Origin: Isoptericola sp. BMS4
GTDB taxonomy: Bacteria > Actinomycetota > Actinomycetes > Actinomycetales > Cellulomonadaceae
Length of the DNA stretch: 64,000 nucleotides
Reading direction: 5' to 3'
Assembly: GCF_011634835.1 (NCBI RefSeq)
Contig: NZ_SIRP01000001.1
Location: 4,163,192 to 4,227,191, forward strand
A program made the position numbers and the translations under genes. The notes under the pieces are model-generated. The model saw nothing but the letters and a program-made list of their open reading frames with translations. It was not told where the DNA came from and did not search any database. Shown here piece by piece: positions 43,596 to 51,730 of this stretch; within the stretch, counting starts at the first letter, position 1; each line of letters opens with the position of its first letter.

Positions 43596-44486
43596 TCAGC
43601 CGGGGTAGGCGCCGGCGGCGATGTCCTCGAGGAGGGTGGGGCCGGTCGGCTCCCAGCCGAGGCGTTCGCGCGTCAGGGCGGACGACGCGCGGATGTCCAT
43701 GCCCCAGAACGTCCCCAGCCAGCCGAAGTGCTCGGCGGCGTCGTCCGGGTCCACGGAGACGGTGGGGACGCCGACGGCGCGCCCGATCGCCTCGGCGATC
43801 TCGCGGGTCGCGATGCCCTCCTCGGCGACGGCGTGCACGGCCGTCCCACCCTCGGCCCGGTCGACGGCCAGGGCGACGGCGCGGCCGGCGTCGGACACGT
43901 GCACCGCGGGCCAGTGGTGCTGCCCGTCGCCGACGTAGCCGGACACGCCTCGCTCGCGGGCCGTGCGGGCGAGGACCGCGGTGAAGCCGTGGTCACCGGC
44001 GCCGTGCACCGTGGCGGAGAAGCGCAGGGCCACGCCCGCGACGCCGCGGCCGGCAGCGGCGAGGACGAGGCCGTCGGTACCGCCGCGGGGTGCGTCGGGC
44101 CCGGTGAACGCGGTGGGGTCGTCCTCCGTGAGGACGGCGCCGGGCCGCCCTGCCAGGCCCGACGCGAGCAGGAGCTTGCGTCCGCTGCCGGCCAGCTCGT
44201 CGAGGAACGTCTCGACGACGGCCCGCTCCGTGCGCCCGGCGCCGGCGTAGTCGGTGAAGTCGTGCTTGAACGCGAGATGGACGACGGCGTCGGCCTTCTC
44301 GGCGCCGGCACGGAGGCTCTCCAGGTCGTCGAGGCTACCGGCGTGCGCCCGGGCCCCGAGCGCCTCCACGGCGCGGGCGGAGGCGTCGGACCGTGCGAGG
44401 CCTGTGACCTCGTGACCGGCGGCGAGCAGTCCGGGCACGGTGGCGGAGCCGATCCAGCCGGAGGCCCCGGTGACGAAGACGCGCAT
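43596..44486 (-). CDS. NAD(P)-dependent epimerase/dehydratase-like reductase (extended SDR)
   Basis: A 296-residue atypical SDR. The Rossmann motif is FVTGASGWIGSATVPGLL (4-21). AFKHDF and LHLA-type strands follow, with a degenerate active site, as in NAD(P)H-binding quinone-reductase-like members. The end has LGWEPTGPTLLEDI. GGAAGGAG precedes ATG 44486. It is divergent from a TetR gene, with two related dyads between them, so it is probably repressed by that TetR protein. Confidence 0.85.
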   Translation of the reverse strand: MRVFVTGASGWIGSATVPGLLAAGHEVTGLARSDASARAVEALGARAHAGSLDDLESLRAGAEKADAVVHLAFKHDFTDYAGAGRTERAVVETFLDELAGSGRKLLLASGLAGRPGAVLTEDDPTAFTGPDAPRGGTDGLVLAAAGRGVAGVALRFSATVHGAGDHGFTAVLARTARERGVSGYVGDGQHHWPAVHVSDAGRAVALAVDRAEGGTAVHAVAEEGIATREIAEAIGRAVGVPTVSVDPDDAAEHFGWLGTFWGMDIRASSALTRERLGWEPTGPTLLEDIAAGAYPG

Positions 44487-44522
44487 GGTGTGTCTCTCCT
44501 TCCCGGCCGGTGGACGGCCGGT

Positions 44523-44575
44523 GATGTCAGTCGCTGTCGTCATCGACGGTACACCCGATGTCAGCAACTGTCATC
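44523..44575. promoter_or_regulatory. Two related TetR-type operator dyads
   Basis: GATGTCAG-CAA-CTGTCATC (44557-44575) is a pseudo-palindrome with one mismatched pair. GATGTCAG-TCG-CTGTCGTCATC (44523-44544) is the same site with a small insertion in the right half. Both lie between the divergent reductase and TetR genes. Confidence 0.65.
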
Positions 44576-44606
44576 GCTGGGTGGCCGGCCGATAGACTCG
44601 ACGGCC

Positions 44607-45209
44607 ATGGGCAGATGGGAGCCGGGCGCGCGCGGGCGCCTCCTGGAGGCGGCGCTCGAGCTGTACGAGGAGCGCGGCTTCGAGGGCACCACGACCGCGG
44701 AGATCGCCGAGCGCGCCGGCGTCACCGAGCGCACCTTCTTCCGCCACTTCGCCGACAAGCGCGAGGTGCTCTTCGACGGCTCCGCAGACCTGGAGGGCAC
44801 CCTCGCCGAGGCCGTCGCGAGCGCCCCGCCCGGCACCGCCCCCCTGGACGCCGTCGGCGACGCGTTCGCCGCCCTGGACGCCTTCTTCGAGGAACGACGC
44901 GCATTCAGCCTGCGACGCGCCGCCGTCGTCGCCGCCGCGCCCCGCCTCCAGGAACGCGAGCTGCTCAAGCTCGCCTCGATGCGCGACTCCCTCGCGGCGG
45001 CGCTCCGGGGTCGCGGCCTCGCCGAGCCCGCCGCGAGCATGGTGGCCGAGGCGGGGATCGGCGCCTTCCGCATCGGTTTCGAGGCCTGGGTCGCCGCGGC
45101 GGAACCACGCCCGCCGCTCGCCGACTGCGTGCGGCAGGCCCTCGACGCGCTGCGCGAGCACGGCCTGTCCGGGCGGCCGGTCCGCATCGGCACGGGCCCA
45201 CACGGGTAA
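44607..45209 (+). CDS. TetR-family transcriptional regulator
   Basis: The 200-residue protein has a TetR helix-turn-helix at about 10-55 (TTAEIAERAGVTERTFFRHFADK, shown as IAERAGVTERTFFRHFADK). A helical ligand domain follows, with a Trp-containing FEAWVAA near the end. It probably controls the divergent reductase through the paired dyads. TAGACT at 44593-44598 lies 8 bp before ATG and there is no Shine-Dalgarno sequence, suggesting a leaderless mRNA. Confidence 0.88.
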   Translation: MGRWEPGARGRLLEAALELYEERGFEGTTTAEIAERAGVTERTFFRHFADKREVLFDGSADLEGTLAEAVASAPPGTAPLDAVGDAFAALDAFFEERRAFSLRRAAVVAAAPRLQERELLKLASMRDSLAAALRGRGLAEPAASMVAEAGIGAFRIGFEAWVAAAEPRPPLADCVRQALDALREHGLSGRPVRIGTGPHG

Positions 45210-45218
45210 GGTCGCACG

Positions 45219-45800
45219 ATGCTCAGGAGACTCCGGCGCGCGGCCGCCCGCCTGTACTGGCGGCTCAGCCGGTGGACGCTGCGCACCGAGAACGTCCCCC
45301 GGGAGCCCGGCGTCCTCGTCGGCGCCCCGCATACGTCCAACTGGGACTTCGTGCTCATGCTCGCCATCGCGTGGCACCTCGACCTCGACGTGCGCTGGCT
45401 CGGCAAGCACACCCTGTTCGCCGGGTGGCGCGGCCCGCTCATGCGTGCGCTCGGCGGCATCCCCGTGGACCGCCGGGACCCGAGCAGCGTCGTCGACGAC
45501 GTCCTCGCCCGCGTGCGCGCCGGCGAGGTGTTCCAGCTCGTCGTCACCCCCGAGGGCACCCGATCCGGCGACGGGTGGCGCTCGGGCTTCTACCGGATCG
45601 CCCGCGCCGCCGGGCTGCCCGTGACCCTCGGGTACGTGGACCGCACCACCATGACCACGGGGCTCGGCCCCACGCTGCGCCTCACCGGCGACGTGGCCAC
45701 GGACATGGACGAGATCCGCGCGTTCTACGCCGACAAGTCCGGCCTGCGGCCCGCGCTGCGCACCGAGCCGCGGCTGCGCGGCGAGGAGGACGCCGGCTGA
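45219..45800 (+). CDS. PlsC-like acyltransferase
   Basis: A 193-residue 1-acylglycerol-3-phosphate acyltransferase-family protein. The catalytic HX4D is in APHTSNWDFVLM, GGIPVDRR follows, and the acceptor-binding PEGTRS comes later. The short form without long membrane extensions resembles the glycerol acyltransferases of actinobacterial lipid tailoring. TAAGGT (45207-45212) overlaps the TetR stop codon and ends 6 bp before ATG, so a separate leaderless transcript is likely. Confidence 0.85.
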   Translation: MLRRLRRAAARLYWRLSRWTLRTENVPREPGVLVGAPHTSNWDFVLMLAIAWHLDLDVRWLGKHTLFAGWRGPLMRALGGIPVDRRDPSSVVDDVLARVRAGEVFQLVVTPEGTRSGDGWRSGFYRIARAAGLPVTLGYVDRTTMTTGLGPTLRLTGDVATDMDEIRAFYADKSGLRPALRTEPRLRGEEDAG

Positions 45801-45856
45801 CCGGGACGGACGGCGCGCGCGCCGTAAGTTCCGCCGGGCCCGGGACACTACGTGGT

Positions 45857-46423
45857 GTGAGCACTCCCGAGGACGACGACGACCGGCGCTCCCGGCTGAC
45901 CGCGCTGTGGGACGCCCACGCCGTCCGCGTGCAGGCGTACGCGCTGCGGCACACCGACCCCGATTCCGCGCAGGACGTGCTCTCCGAGACGTTCCTCGCG
46001 GCGTGGCGCCGTCTCGACGCCGTCCCCGAGCCCGCGCTGCCGTGGCTCCTGGTCACCGCACGCCACCTGGTGCGCAACATGCACCGCGCGGCGGGAAGGC
46101 GACGCTCGCTCACCGACGAGCTCACCCGCCTGGAGGCCTCCGCCCCGCTGCCCGACGGGGCGCCCGAGGCGCTCGCCACCGAGCGCGACACCCTGCTGCG
46201 CGGCCTCGCCCGCCTCACCGCGCGGGAGCGGGAGGCCGTCCTCCTCGTCGCGTGGGACGGCCTCGCTCCCGCCGCGGCCGCGGACGTCGCCGGGTGCACG
46301 ACGGCGGCCTTCCACGTGCGGCTGCACCGCGCCCGGCGGCGGCTCGCGGACGCCACCGACGACGCCGGTGGCGCCGGCGTCGCCGTCACCCGCTCCCGCA
46401 CGCAGGAGAGGAGGTCGGCATGA
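45857..46423 (+). CDS. ECF RNA polymerase sigma factor
   Basis: The 188-residue protein has sigma region 2 at about 15-80 (RLTALWDAHAVRVQAYALRH; DVLSETFLAAWRRLD) and region 4 at about 115-165 (LARLTAREREAVLLVAWDGL, then DVAGCTTAAFHVRLHRARRR). It has no C-terminal extension. The gene overlaps the next one by ATGA, and that neighbour has a single membrane helix, suggesting a sigma/anti-sigma pair. The GTG start at 45857 follows a TACGTG element with no Shine-Dalgarno sequence. Confidence 0.88.
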   Translation: MSTPEDDDDRRSRLTALWDAHAVRVQAYALRHTDPDSAQDVLSETFLAAWRRLDAVPEPALPWLLVTARHLVRNMHRAAGRRRSLTDELTRLEASAPLPDGAPEALATERDTLLRGLARLTAREREAVLLVAWDGLAPAAAADVAGCTTAAFHVRLHRARRRLADATDDAGGAGVAVTRSRTQERRSA

Positions 46424-47829
46424 ACGCCCCCGACGACCCCACCCTCGACGAGCGCCTCGCCCGCCTCGCACCGTCGGTGTCGCCCGACCCCGATCGGCTC
46501 GCCGCCGCCCGCGCCGCGCTCGACGCCGCGACCGCCCTCCACCCCGACGACGCGGGCGCCGGGCACGACCGCCGCAGCAGCGTCGAGGGCGGCGCGCACG
46601 TCATCGACCTCGACCCTCACGACGACGGGCACGTCGAGGTCGTCACCCCGCTCGACGCCGCGAGCCGGGCGCGCGACCGGCGACGGCGCCGCGTCACCCT
46701 GGCCGCCGCGTCCGTCGGCGTCCTCGGGGTCGTCGGCACGGCGCTCGTGCTCTCACCGGTCGGGCCGAACCTCACCCCCGCTACTCCGGAACGCGCCTGC
46801 GCGGCGCTGATGGAGGCCGGGATGCCGGGTGGCCCCGCCACCGACCTCACCTGGCGGACCCTGGCGTCCGAGTCCCGCGCCGATGCCCACCTGGCACTCG
46901 TCCAGGGAGGCGGGCTGACCGGCCTGTGCGAGGGCGGTCGGCTCGACGGCCACGACTTCACCCGGACGACCACCTGGCCCGCGGTCCCCGACGAGGCGCC
47001 GGAGCCCGACGAGGTCCGTCCGAGCGGGGTGTCGGGCGAGATCGTCCCCGACGCCACCGAGCCCGGCTGGTACGTCGTCTGGGGGCTCTCCGGGGGCGAC
47101 GTCCGGGACGTCCGGCTCCAGATCGAGCGGCACGAGTACGACACGGACGGGTCGCTGCGGCACACCGCGGGGACCGTCGTCGAGGTCGACCGGGCCGGCG
47201 ACGGCCGCTGGTCCGCGGCGCTCGACGCGGGTGAGGTGCTGCCCGACGCGGAGCTCGCAGACGACACGCTGCCGGACGACGTCGAGGTCACCCTCCTGTG
47301 GCAGGTGGACGGGCAGGAGCACTCGCTCCCGATGGATGCCGGCTGGCAGACCGACGACCACCCCAGCAACGTGCTCGTCCAGGCTCGTCGTACGGCCTGC
47401 GAGCCGAACTGGCGCGGCAGGGACCACGACCTGGTCGTGGAGGAGCGCCGGGGCGATCGGGGCGTCATGCTGGTCGTCGACGAGTACAGCGCCTGGTTCG
47501 CGGCGTGCGTCCAGAACGCCCGCCCCCCGTACGAGCCGTTCTCGACGGTCGGCGGAGACCTGCCGCGGGGCCCACTCGCGCCCGACGACGTGCGGGCTGT
47601 GGCCGGCGGCGGCTCCGGCCCGGCATCGATGCTCGTGGGCCGCGCGGGCGACGACGTCTCGCGCGTCGAGGCGCGCACCGCCGACGGCGCACGCGTCGAC
47701 GCCATCATGGGTGACGGCTACTGGGTGGCCACCCACGACGCGGCCTCGGACGACCCGTGGGACGACGCCACGCTCACGTGGTTCCTGGACGACGGGTCGA
47801 AGGGCGGCAGCGAGCGGGTCTTCGAGTAG
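46420..47829 (+). CDS. Single-pass membrane protein, putative anti-sigma partner
   Basis: The 469-residue protein has a cytoplasmic N-terminus (about 1-90) with LDERLARLAPSVSPDPDRLAAARAALD, as seen in sigma-coupled proteins. One membrane helix follows at about 93-113 (LAAASVGVLGVVGTALVLS), with a large external part beyond. Outer features include QIERHEYDTDGSL and a C-terminal region with ACVQNARPPYEPFS. No HxxxCxxC zinc site is seen. The ATGA overlap with the ECF gene and the topology suggest an anti-sigma factor, with the outer domain sensing the signal (inference). Confidence 0.6.
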   Translation: MNAPDDPTLDERLARLAPSVSPDPDRLAAARAALDAATALHPDDAGAGHDRRSSVEGGAHVIDLDPHDDGHVEVVTPLDAASRARDRRRRRVTLAAASVGVLGVVGTALVLSPVGPNLTPATPERACAALMEAGMPGGPATDLTWRTLASESRADAHLALVQGGGLTGLCEGGRLDGHDFTRTTTWPAVPDEAPEPDEVRPSGVSGEIVPDATEPGWYVVWGLSGGDVRDVRLQIERHEYDTDGSLRHTAGTVVEVDRAGDGRWSAALDAGEVLPDAELADDTLPDDVEVTLLWQVDGQEHSLPMDAGWQTDDHPSNVLVQARRTACEPNWRGRDHDLVVEERRGDRGVMLVVDEYSAWFAACVQNARPPYEPFSTVGGDLPRGPLAPDDVRAVAGGGSGPASMLVGRAGDDVSRVEARTADGARVDAIMGDGYWVATHDAASDDPWDDATLTWFLDDGSKGGSERVFE

Positions 47830-47932
47830 CGGACGTCCGGACGGCCCGCTCCGGCCTGCGACCGCGCACCTGCCCGTCCGCGATGCGCTGTCAGTCCGTG
47901 GCGCCCCCCTCCTGCGTGGGTAGTCTCGTCGC

Positions 47933-48487
47933 GTGCCCGACACCCCCGCCCTCGCGCCCGTCCCGCTGACCCACGGCGTCGTGCTGCGTCTGCTCCGGAA
48001 CGACGACGGGCCGGCGCTCGCCACGGCGTACGCACGCAACCGCGCACACCTGGCGCCGTGGGACCCCGAGCGCACCGAGGAGTTCTTCACCTCCGAGCAC
48101 CACACGCGCCTCGTCCCGATGGAGCTGTTGGAGCTCGGCGCGGGGCGCAAGGTCCCGCTCGTCCTGGACCGGGACGGCGAGATCGTGGGCCGGCTCAACC
48201 TCACCGACATCGTCCGGGGTGCGTTCGACAACGCCCACCTCGGGTACTGGCTCGACGCCCGGCTCGCGGGCCGCGGCGTGATGACGGCCGCCGTGGAGGC
48301 GGCGTGCGGGCACGCCAATGACCTCGGGCTGCACCGGGTGCAGGCCGCGACGCTGCTGCACAACGCCGCGTCGCAGGCGGTGCTCGCCCGCACCGGGTTC
48401 ACGCGGATCGGGACGGCGCCGCAGTACCTGCGCATCGCGGGGCGCTGGCAGGACCACGCGCTGTTCCAGCGCATCCTGCACGGCTGA
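47933..48487 (+). CDS. GNAT N-acetyltransferase (RimJ/RimL type)
   Basis: The 184-residue GNAT contains LRLLRNDDGPALATAYARNR at the front. The acetyl-CoA loop follows (LGYWLDARLAGRGVMTAAV), then VQAATLLHNAASQAVLARTGF, the usual RimJ/L end. It should acetylate an N-terminal or side-chain amine, for example of a ribosomal protein or small molecule. GTG start, with TAGTCT at 47921-47926 six bp upstream and no Shine-Dalgarno sequence. Confidence 0.87.
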   Translation: MPDTPALAPVPLTHGVVLRLLRNDDGPALATAYARNRAHLAPWDPERTEEFFTSEHHTRLVPMELLELGAGRKVPLVLDRDGEIVGRLNLTDIVRGAFDNAHLGYWLDARLAGRGVMTAAVEAACGHANDLGLHRVQAATLLHNAASQAVLARTGFTRIGTAPQYLRIAGRWQDHALFQRILHG

Positions 48488-48576
48488 GCGCGCGATCTCG
48501 CCCGCTGTTCCACGTGCCGTGCGGCGTCGCGTGCGATAGACGTTAACCATGAGATGACCCACCCGAGGGGGAAGCC

Positions 48577-48852
48577 ATGGACGCGGACGCCGGCTCGATG
48601 ACCATCGCACTGCTCACGGCATGCTCCGAGCCCGACCTGGGCATCCGGTCGCGTGTCGTGCAAGACCTCCTGGACGAGGCGAGCCAGGACGAGCACCTCG
48701 CCCGCCAGGTCCTGACCACCATGCTCACCGCCTCGGTGATGTCCCTGCGCGCGTACACCGACGCCACGCACCGCGAGCCCCAGGACGTGCTGCGCACGCT
48801 CGGGGTGAGCTGGTCGCAGCGGTCGCTCAGCGCTCAGCCCCCGCTCGCCTGA
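48577..48852 (+). CDS. Small hypothetical helical protein
   Basis: The 91-residue protein is predicted helical and acidic (PDLGIRSRVVQDLLDEASQD; SVMSLRAYTDATHREPQDVL). I recognise no family. GAGGGGGAAG precedes ATG 48577; the in-frame ATG 48598 is an alternative. A strong inverted repeat follows the stop codon. Confidence 0.6.
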   Translation: MDADAGSMTIALLTACSEPDLGIRSRVVQDLLDEASQDEHLARQVLTTMLTASVMSLRAYTDATHREPQDVLRTLGVSWSQRSLSAQPPLA

Positions 48853-48857
48853 TCGCT

Positions 48858-48912
48858 GTGGGCGCGAGATCGGCGTCTTTCCCGCCGGTCTTTCCACCGA
48901 TCTCGCGCCCAC
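48858..48912. terminator. Inverted repeat between convergent genes
   Basis: GTGGGCGCGAGATCGG (48858-48873) is exactly complementary to 48897-48912. The 23-nt loop carries a direct repeat, GTCTTTCC-CGCCG-GTCTTTCC. It sits between the small plus-strand gene (ends 48852) and the dipeptidase stop (48923) and probably terminates both. Confidence 0.65.
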
Positions 48913-48922
48913 GACGCACCGG

Positions 48923-50110
48923 TCAGGTGTCCAGGTCCGCGATGCGGGCGACGCCGGGGGCGCGCTCCGTGCGGAGCCGGGCCGCGACGTCCTCGGCGTC
49001 GCGCAGCACCCGTAGCGCGTTGCCGCTCGTGAGCCGGCCGAGGTCGGCGTCCGACCAGCCGCGGTCGGCGAGCGCCGCGAGCAGCCGCGGGTACCCGGAC
49101 ACGTCCGCCAGCTCGGGCGCGAACCCTGACGCGCCGTCGTAGTCACCGCCGAGACCCACGTGCTCCGGTCCCGCGACCTCCCGCACGTGCTCGACGTGCG
49201 CGACGACGTCGTCGAGCGTCGTGGGCGGCTTGGGGTGACTCTTCTCCCACGCATCGGAGAACCGGGAGAACTCGGTGTGGTCGTTCGGCGCGATGCCCGC
49301 CGCCTTCGCCGCCTCGCCGGCCTCGGCCCGCCACTCGCCGATGGCCGGGGTCACGAAGCTCGGCACGAACGTCACCATGCACACGCCGCCGTTGTCGGCG
49401 AGGCGCGCGAGGACGTCGTCGGGCACGTTGCGGGGCACGTCGCACACCGCGCGGGCGGAGCTGTGCGAGAAGATCACGGGCGCCTCGGCGACGTCGAGCG
49501 CCGCCCGCATGGTGCCCGCCGACACGTGCGAGAGGTCCACCAGCATGCCGAGCCGGTTCATCTCGCGGACCACCTCGCGCCCGAACGCCGACAGCCCGCC
49601 GTGCGCCGACGGCTCCTCGGTGGCGGAGTCCGCCCACGGGGTGTGGTGGTTGTGGGTGAGCGTCATGTAGCGCACGCCGAGCTCGTACAGCATGCGCAGC
49701 GTGCCGAGCGAGGAGTCGATCGACTGGCCGCCCTCCGCGCCCATGAGCGACGCGATCCGCCCCTGCGCCCACGCGGCCACGACGTCGTCCGCCGTCAGGG
49801 CGAGCCCGAAGTGCTCCGGCCAGCGCGCGACCATGCGGCGCACGGCGTCGACCTGCTCCAGCGTGGCCGTGACGGCGGCGCTCCCGGGCAGGTTCGACGG
49901 CACGTACACGGACCAGAACTGGGCGCCCACTCCCCCGGCACGCAGCCGCGGCACGTCGGTGTGCGTGCGGCCCGTGGTGCCGGCCTCGACGTCGAGCCGC
50001 TCCCAGTGGTAGGCGACCTGGTCGCGCGCCTCCCAGGGCAGGTCGTTGTGCCCGTCCCAGACGGGATGGTCACGGAGCAGGGCGGCGATGCGTTCCACGG
50101 TGTCGCTCAT
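48923..50110 (-). CDS. Membrane-dipeptidase-like zinc peptidase (M19)
   Basis: A 395-residue renal-dipeptidase-family enzyme. Zinc ligands include H21 and D23 in WDGHNDLPW, Glu in [11 protein letters not shown] in LVDLSHVS, and [13 protein letters not shown] marks the end of the barrel. It cleaves dipeptides, including D-residue-containing ones. There is no signal peptide, so it is cytoplasmic. TAGCGT (minus strand, 50123-50118) lies 7 bp before ATG with no Shine-Dalgarno sequence, so a leaderless mRNA is likely. Confidence 0.9.
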   Translation of the reverse strand: MSDTVERIAALLRDHPVWDGHNDLPWEARDQVAYHWERLDVEAGTTGRTHTDVPRLRAGGVGAQFWSVYVPSNLPGSAAVTATLEQVDAVRRMVARWPEHFGLALTADDVVAAWAQGRIASLMGAEGGQSIDSSLGTLRMLYELGVRYMTLTHNHHTPWADSATEEPSAHGGLSAFGREVVREMNRLGMLVDLSHVSAGTMRAALDVAEAPVIFSHSSARAVCDVPRNVPDDVLARLADNGGVCMVTFVPSFVTPAIGEWRAEAGEAAKAAGIAPNDHTEFSRFSDAWEKSHPKPPTTLDDVVAHVEHVREVAGPEHVGLGGDYDGASGFAPELADVSGYPRLLAALADRGWSDADLGRLTSGNALRVLRDAEDVAARLRTERAPGVARIADLDT

Positions 50111-50248
50111 CCCCCGCACGCTACTGCCGATCGAGCCCCGCCCGGAGCCGGCCGTGCGGTCGGTCGTCGCCCTCGGTCCGGCGGCCGAGCCGTCGGCACG
50201 GTCGGCGCCGGCTGAGCACCGGCCACGGGCCCGTCGCCGGACGCGGTG

Positions 50249-50278
50249 TGGACAGACGGGCGCGACGTGGCGTAACGT
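50249..50278 (+). promoter_or_regulatory. Promoter of the MHS transporter / sulfatase operon
   Basis: TGGACA (50249-50254) and TAACGT (50273-50278) are separated by 18 bp and resemble -35 and -10 boxes. The LacI-type operator begins at the last base of the -10 box, so bound repressor would cover the start site. Confidence 0.55.
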
Positions 50279-50309
50279 CACGGAATCGATTCCGGGATCG
50301 ATTCCGTGA
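50278..50309. promoter_or_regulatory. LacI-type operator, perfect 13-bp dyad
   Basis: TCACGGAATCGAT and ATCGATTCCGTGA flank a 6-nt centre. The left half also holds the perfect palindrome GGAATCGATTCC (50282-50293). It lies 29 bp upstream of the transporter ATG. The LacI gene at 53980 in the same cluster is the probable ligand-controlled repressor. Confidence 0.8.
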
Positions 50310-50338
50310 TCGCTGGTTCAGCTTTCGACGAGGAGATC

Positions 50339-51688
50339 ATGAACAGCAACGGCACCCCGCCCACCATGACCCCCGAGGACACAGCTGCACGCGCTCGGAC
50401 GGCCCGCACCGCCGTGGCCGCCAGCACGGTCGGCTCGATCCTCGAGTACTACGACTTCTTCGTGTTCGGCACACTGTCCGCGCTCGTTCTCGGCGAGCTC
50501 TTCTTCCCCACCGACGACCCCGCTGTCTCCGCGCTGCTGTCCCTCCTCAGCTTCGCCGTCGGCTTCGTCGCCCGCCCGCTCGGCGGCATCCTGCTCGGCC
50601 ACTTCGGCGACCGTGTCGGACGCAAGCCGCTCCTGCTCTTCACCTTCCTCCTCACCGGCACCGTCACCGTCCTCATCGGGTTCCTCCCGACGTACGCCCA
50701 GATCGGGCTGGCTGCGCCACTGCTCCTGGTGGCGCTGCGGATCCTGCAGGGCATCGGCATCGGCGGCGAGTGGGGCGGCGCGGCGCTGCTCGCCGTCGAG
50801 CACGCCCCGGAGTCCAAGAAGGGGCTCTACGGCAGCCTCGTGCAGGCTGGCGCCCCCGTCGGCGTCATCCTGTCGTCCGGCAGCGTCGCCCTGCTCACCG
50901 CCCTGCTCAGCGACGAGCAGATGCTCGCCTGGGGTTGGCGCCTGCCGTTCCTCGCCAGCGCGCTGCTGCTCCTTGTCGGCCTGTTCCTGCGGTTCAAGGT
51001 CGCCGAGACGCCGGCGTTCACCAAGGTCAAGGACGAGCGGGCCGAGACGCGCCTACCCGTGTGGCAGGCGGTGCGGAACTACCCGCGCCAGATCGTGGCC
51101 GCCGTCCTCATCCACATGAGCGATACGACCGTCGGCCTCATCCAAGGCGTGTTCGTCCTCGGGTACGCCTCCACGGTGCTCGGCATGGACCCGACGATCG
51201 TCCTCCTGGCGAACATCTTCTCCTCCGCCACGAACCTCGTCGCGACGCCGTTCGCCGGGGCCCTCGGCGACCGGATCGGGCAACGGCGCGTCATGTCGAT
51301 CGGCCTCGTGGCACTCGTCCTGTGGGCCTTTCCCATGTTCTGGCTCATCGGTACCGGCACGGTCGGCGGGCTCTTCCTCAGCACGGGCGTCAGCGGCGTG
51401 CTCGTCGGCTGGCTGTTCGCCGGGCAGGCGTCGCTGTTCGCCACGTTCTTCCCCGCCGAGGTCCGCTATTCCGGGATGTCGCTCGGGTTCCAGATCGGCA
51501 CCGTCGTCGGCGGCGGGTTCGGACCCGTCGTCGCCCAGGCGCTCACCGGCGCCTCAGGCGGCGCGACGTGGCCCGTGGCCCTGTACGTCCTCGTCGTCGC
51601 GGTCGCCGCGCTCGTCGCGACGCGCACGACGCCGAGGGCCGAGCCGACCGAGACCACCGGACGGCAGGCCGCACCGCGTCCGTCATGA
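50339..51688 (+). CDS. MHS-family (MFS) proton symporter
   Basis: A 449-residue permease with about 12 membrane segments. GSILEYYDFFVFG (about 32-44) and GHFGDRVGRKPLLL (loop 2-3 motif) mark the metabolite:H+ symporter family, which imports small acids, betaine, shikimate or sulfated or aromatic acids. It is the first gene of the transporter-sulfatase-LacI cluster, so the substrate may be a sulfate ester or a product of one (inference). GAGGAG precedes ATG 50339. Confidence 0.85.
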   Translation: MNSNGTPPTMTPEDTAARARTARTAVAASTVGSILEYYDFFVFGTLSALVLGELFFPTDDPAVSALLSLLSFAVGFVARPLGGILLGHFGDRVGRKPLLLFTFLLTGTVTVLIGFLPTYAQIGLAAPLLLVALRILQGIGIGGEWGGAALLAVEHAPESKKGLYGSLVQAGAPVGVILSSGSVALLTALLSDEQMLAWGWRLPFLASALLLLVGLFLRFKVAETPAFTKVKDERAETRLPVWQAVRNYPRQIVAAVLIHMSDTTVGLIQGVFVLGYASTVLGMDPTIVLLANIFSSATNLVATPFAGALGDRIGQRRVMSIGLVALVLWAFPMFWLIGTGTVGGLFLSTGVSGVLVGWLFAGQASLFATFFPAEVRYSGMSLGFQIGTVVGGGFGPVVAQALTGASGGATWPVALYVLVVAVAALVATRTTPRAEPTETTGRQAAPRPS

Positions 51689-51730
51689 CGCGACGCCCAC
51701 CCCACAGCAGGAACGGAAAGGAGCACCGCC

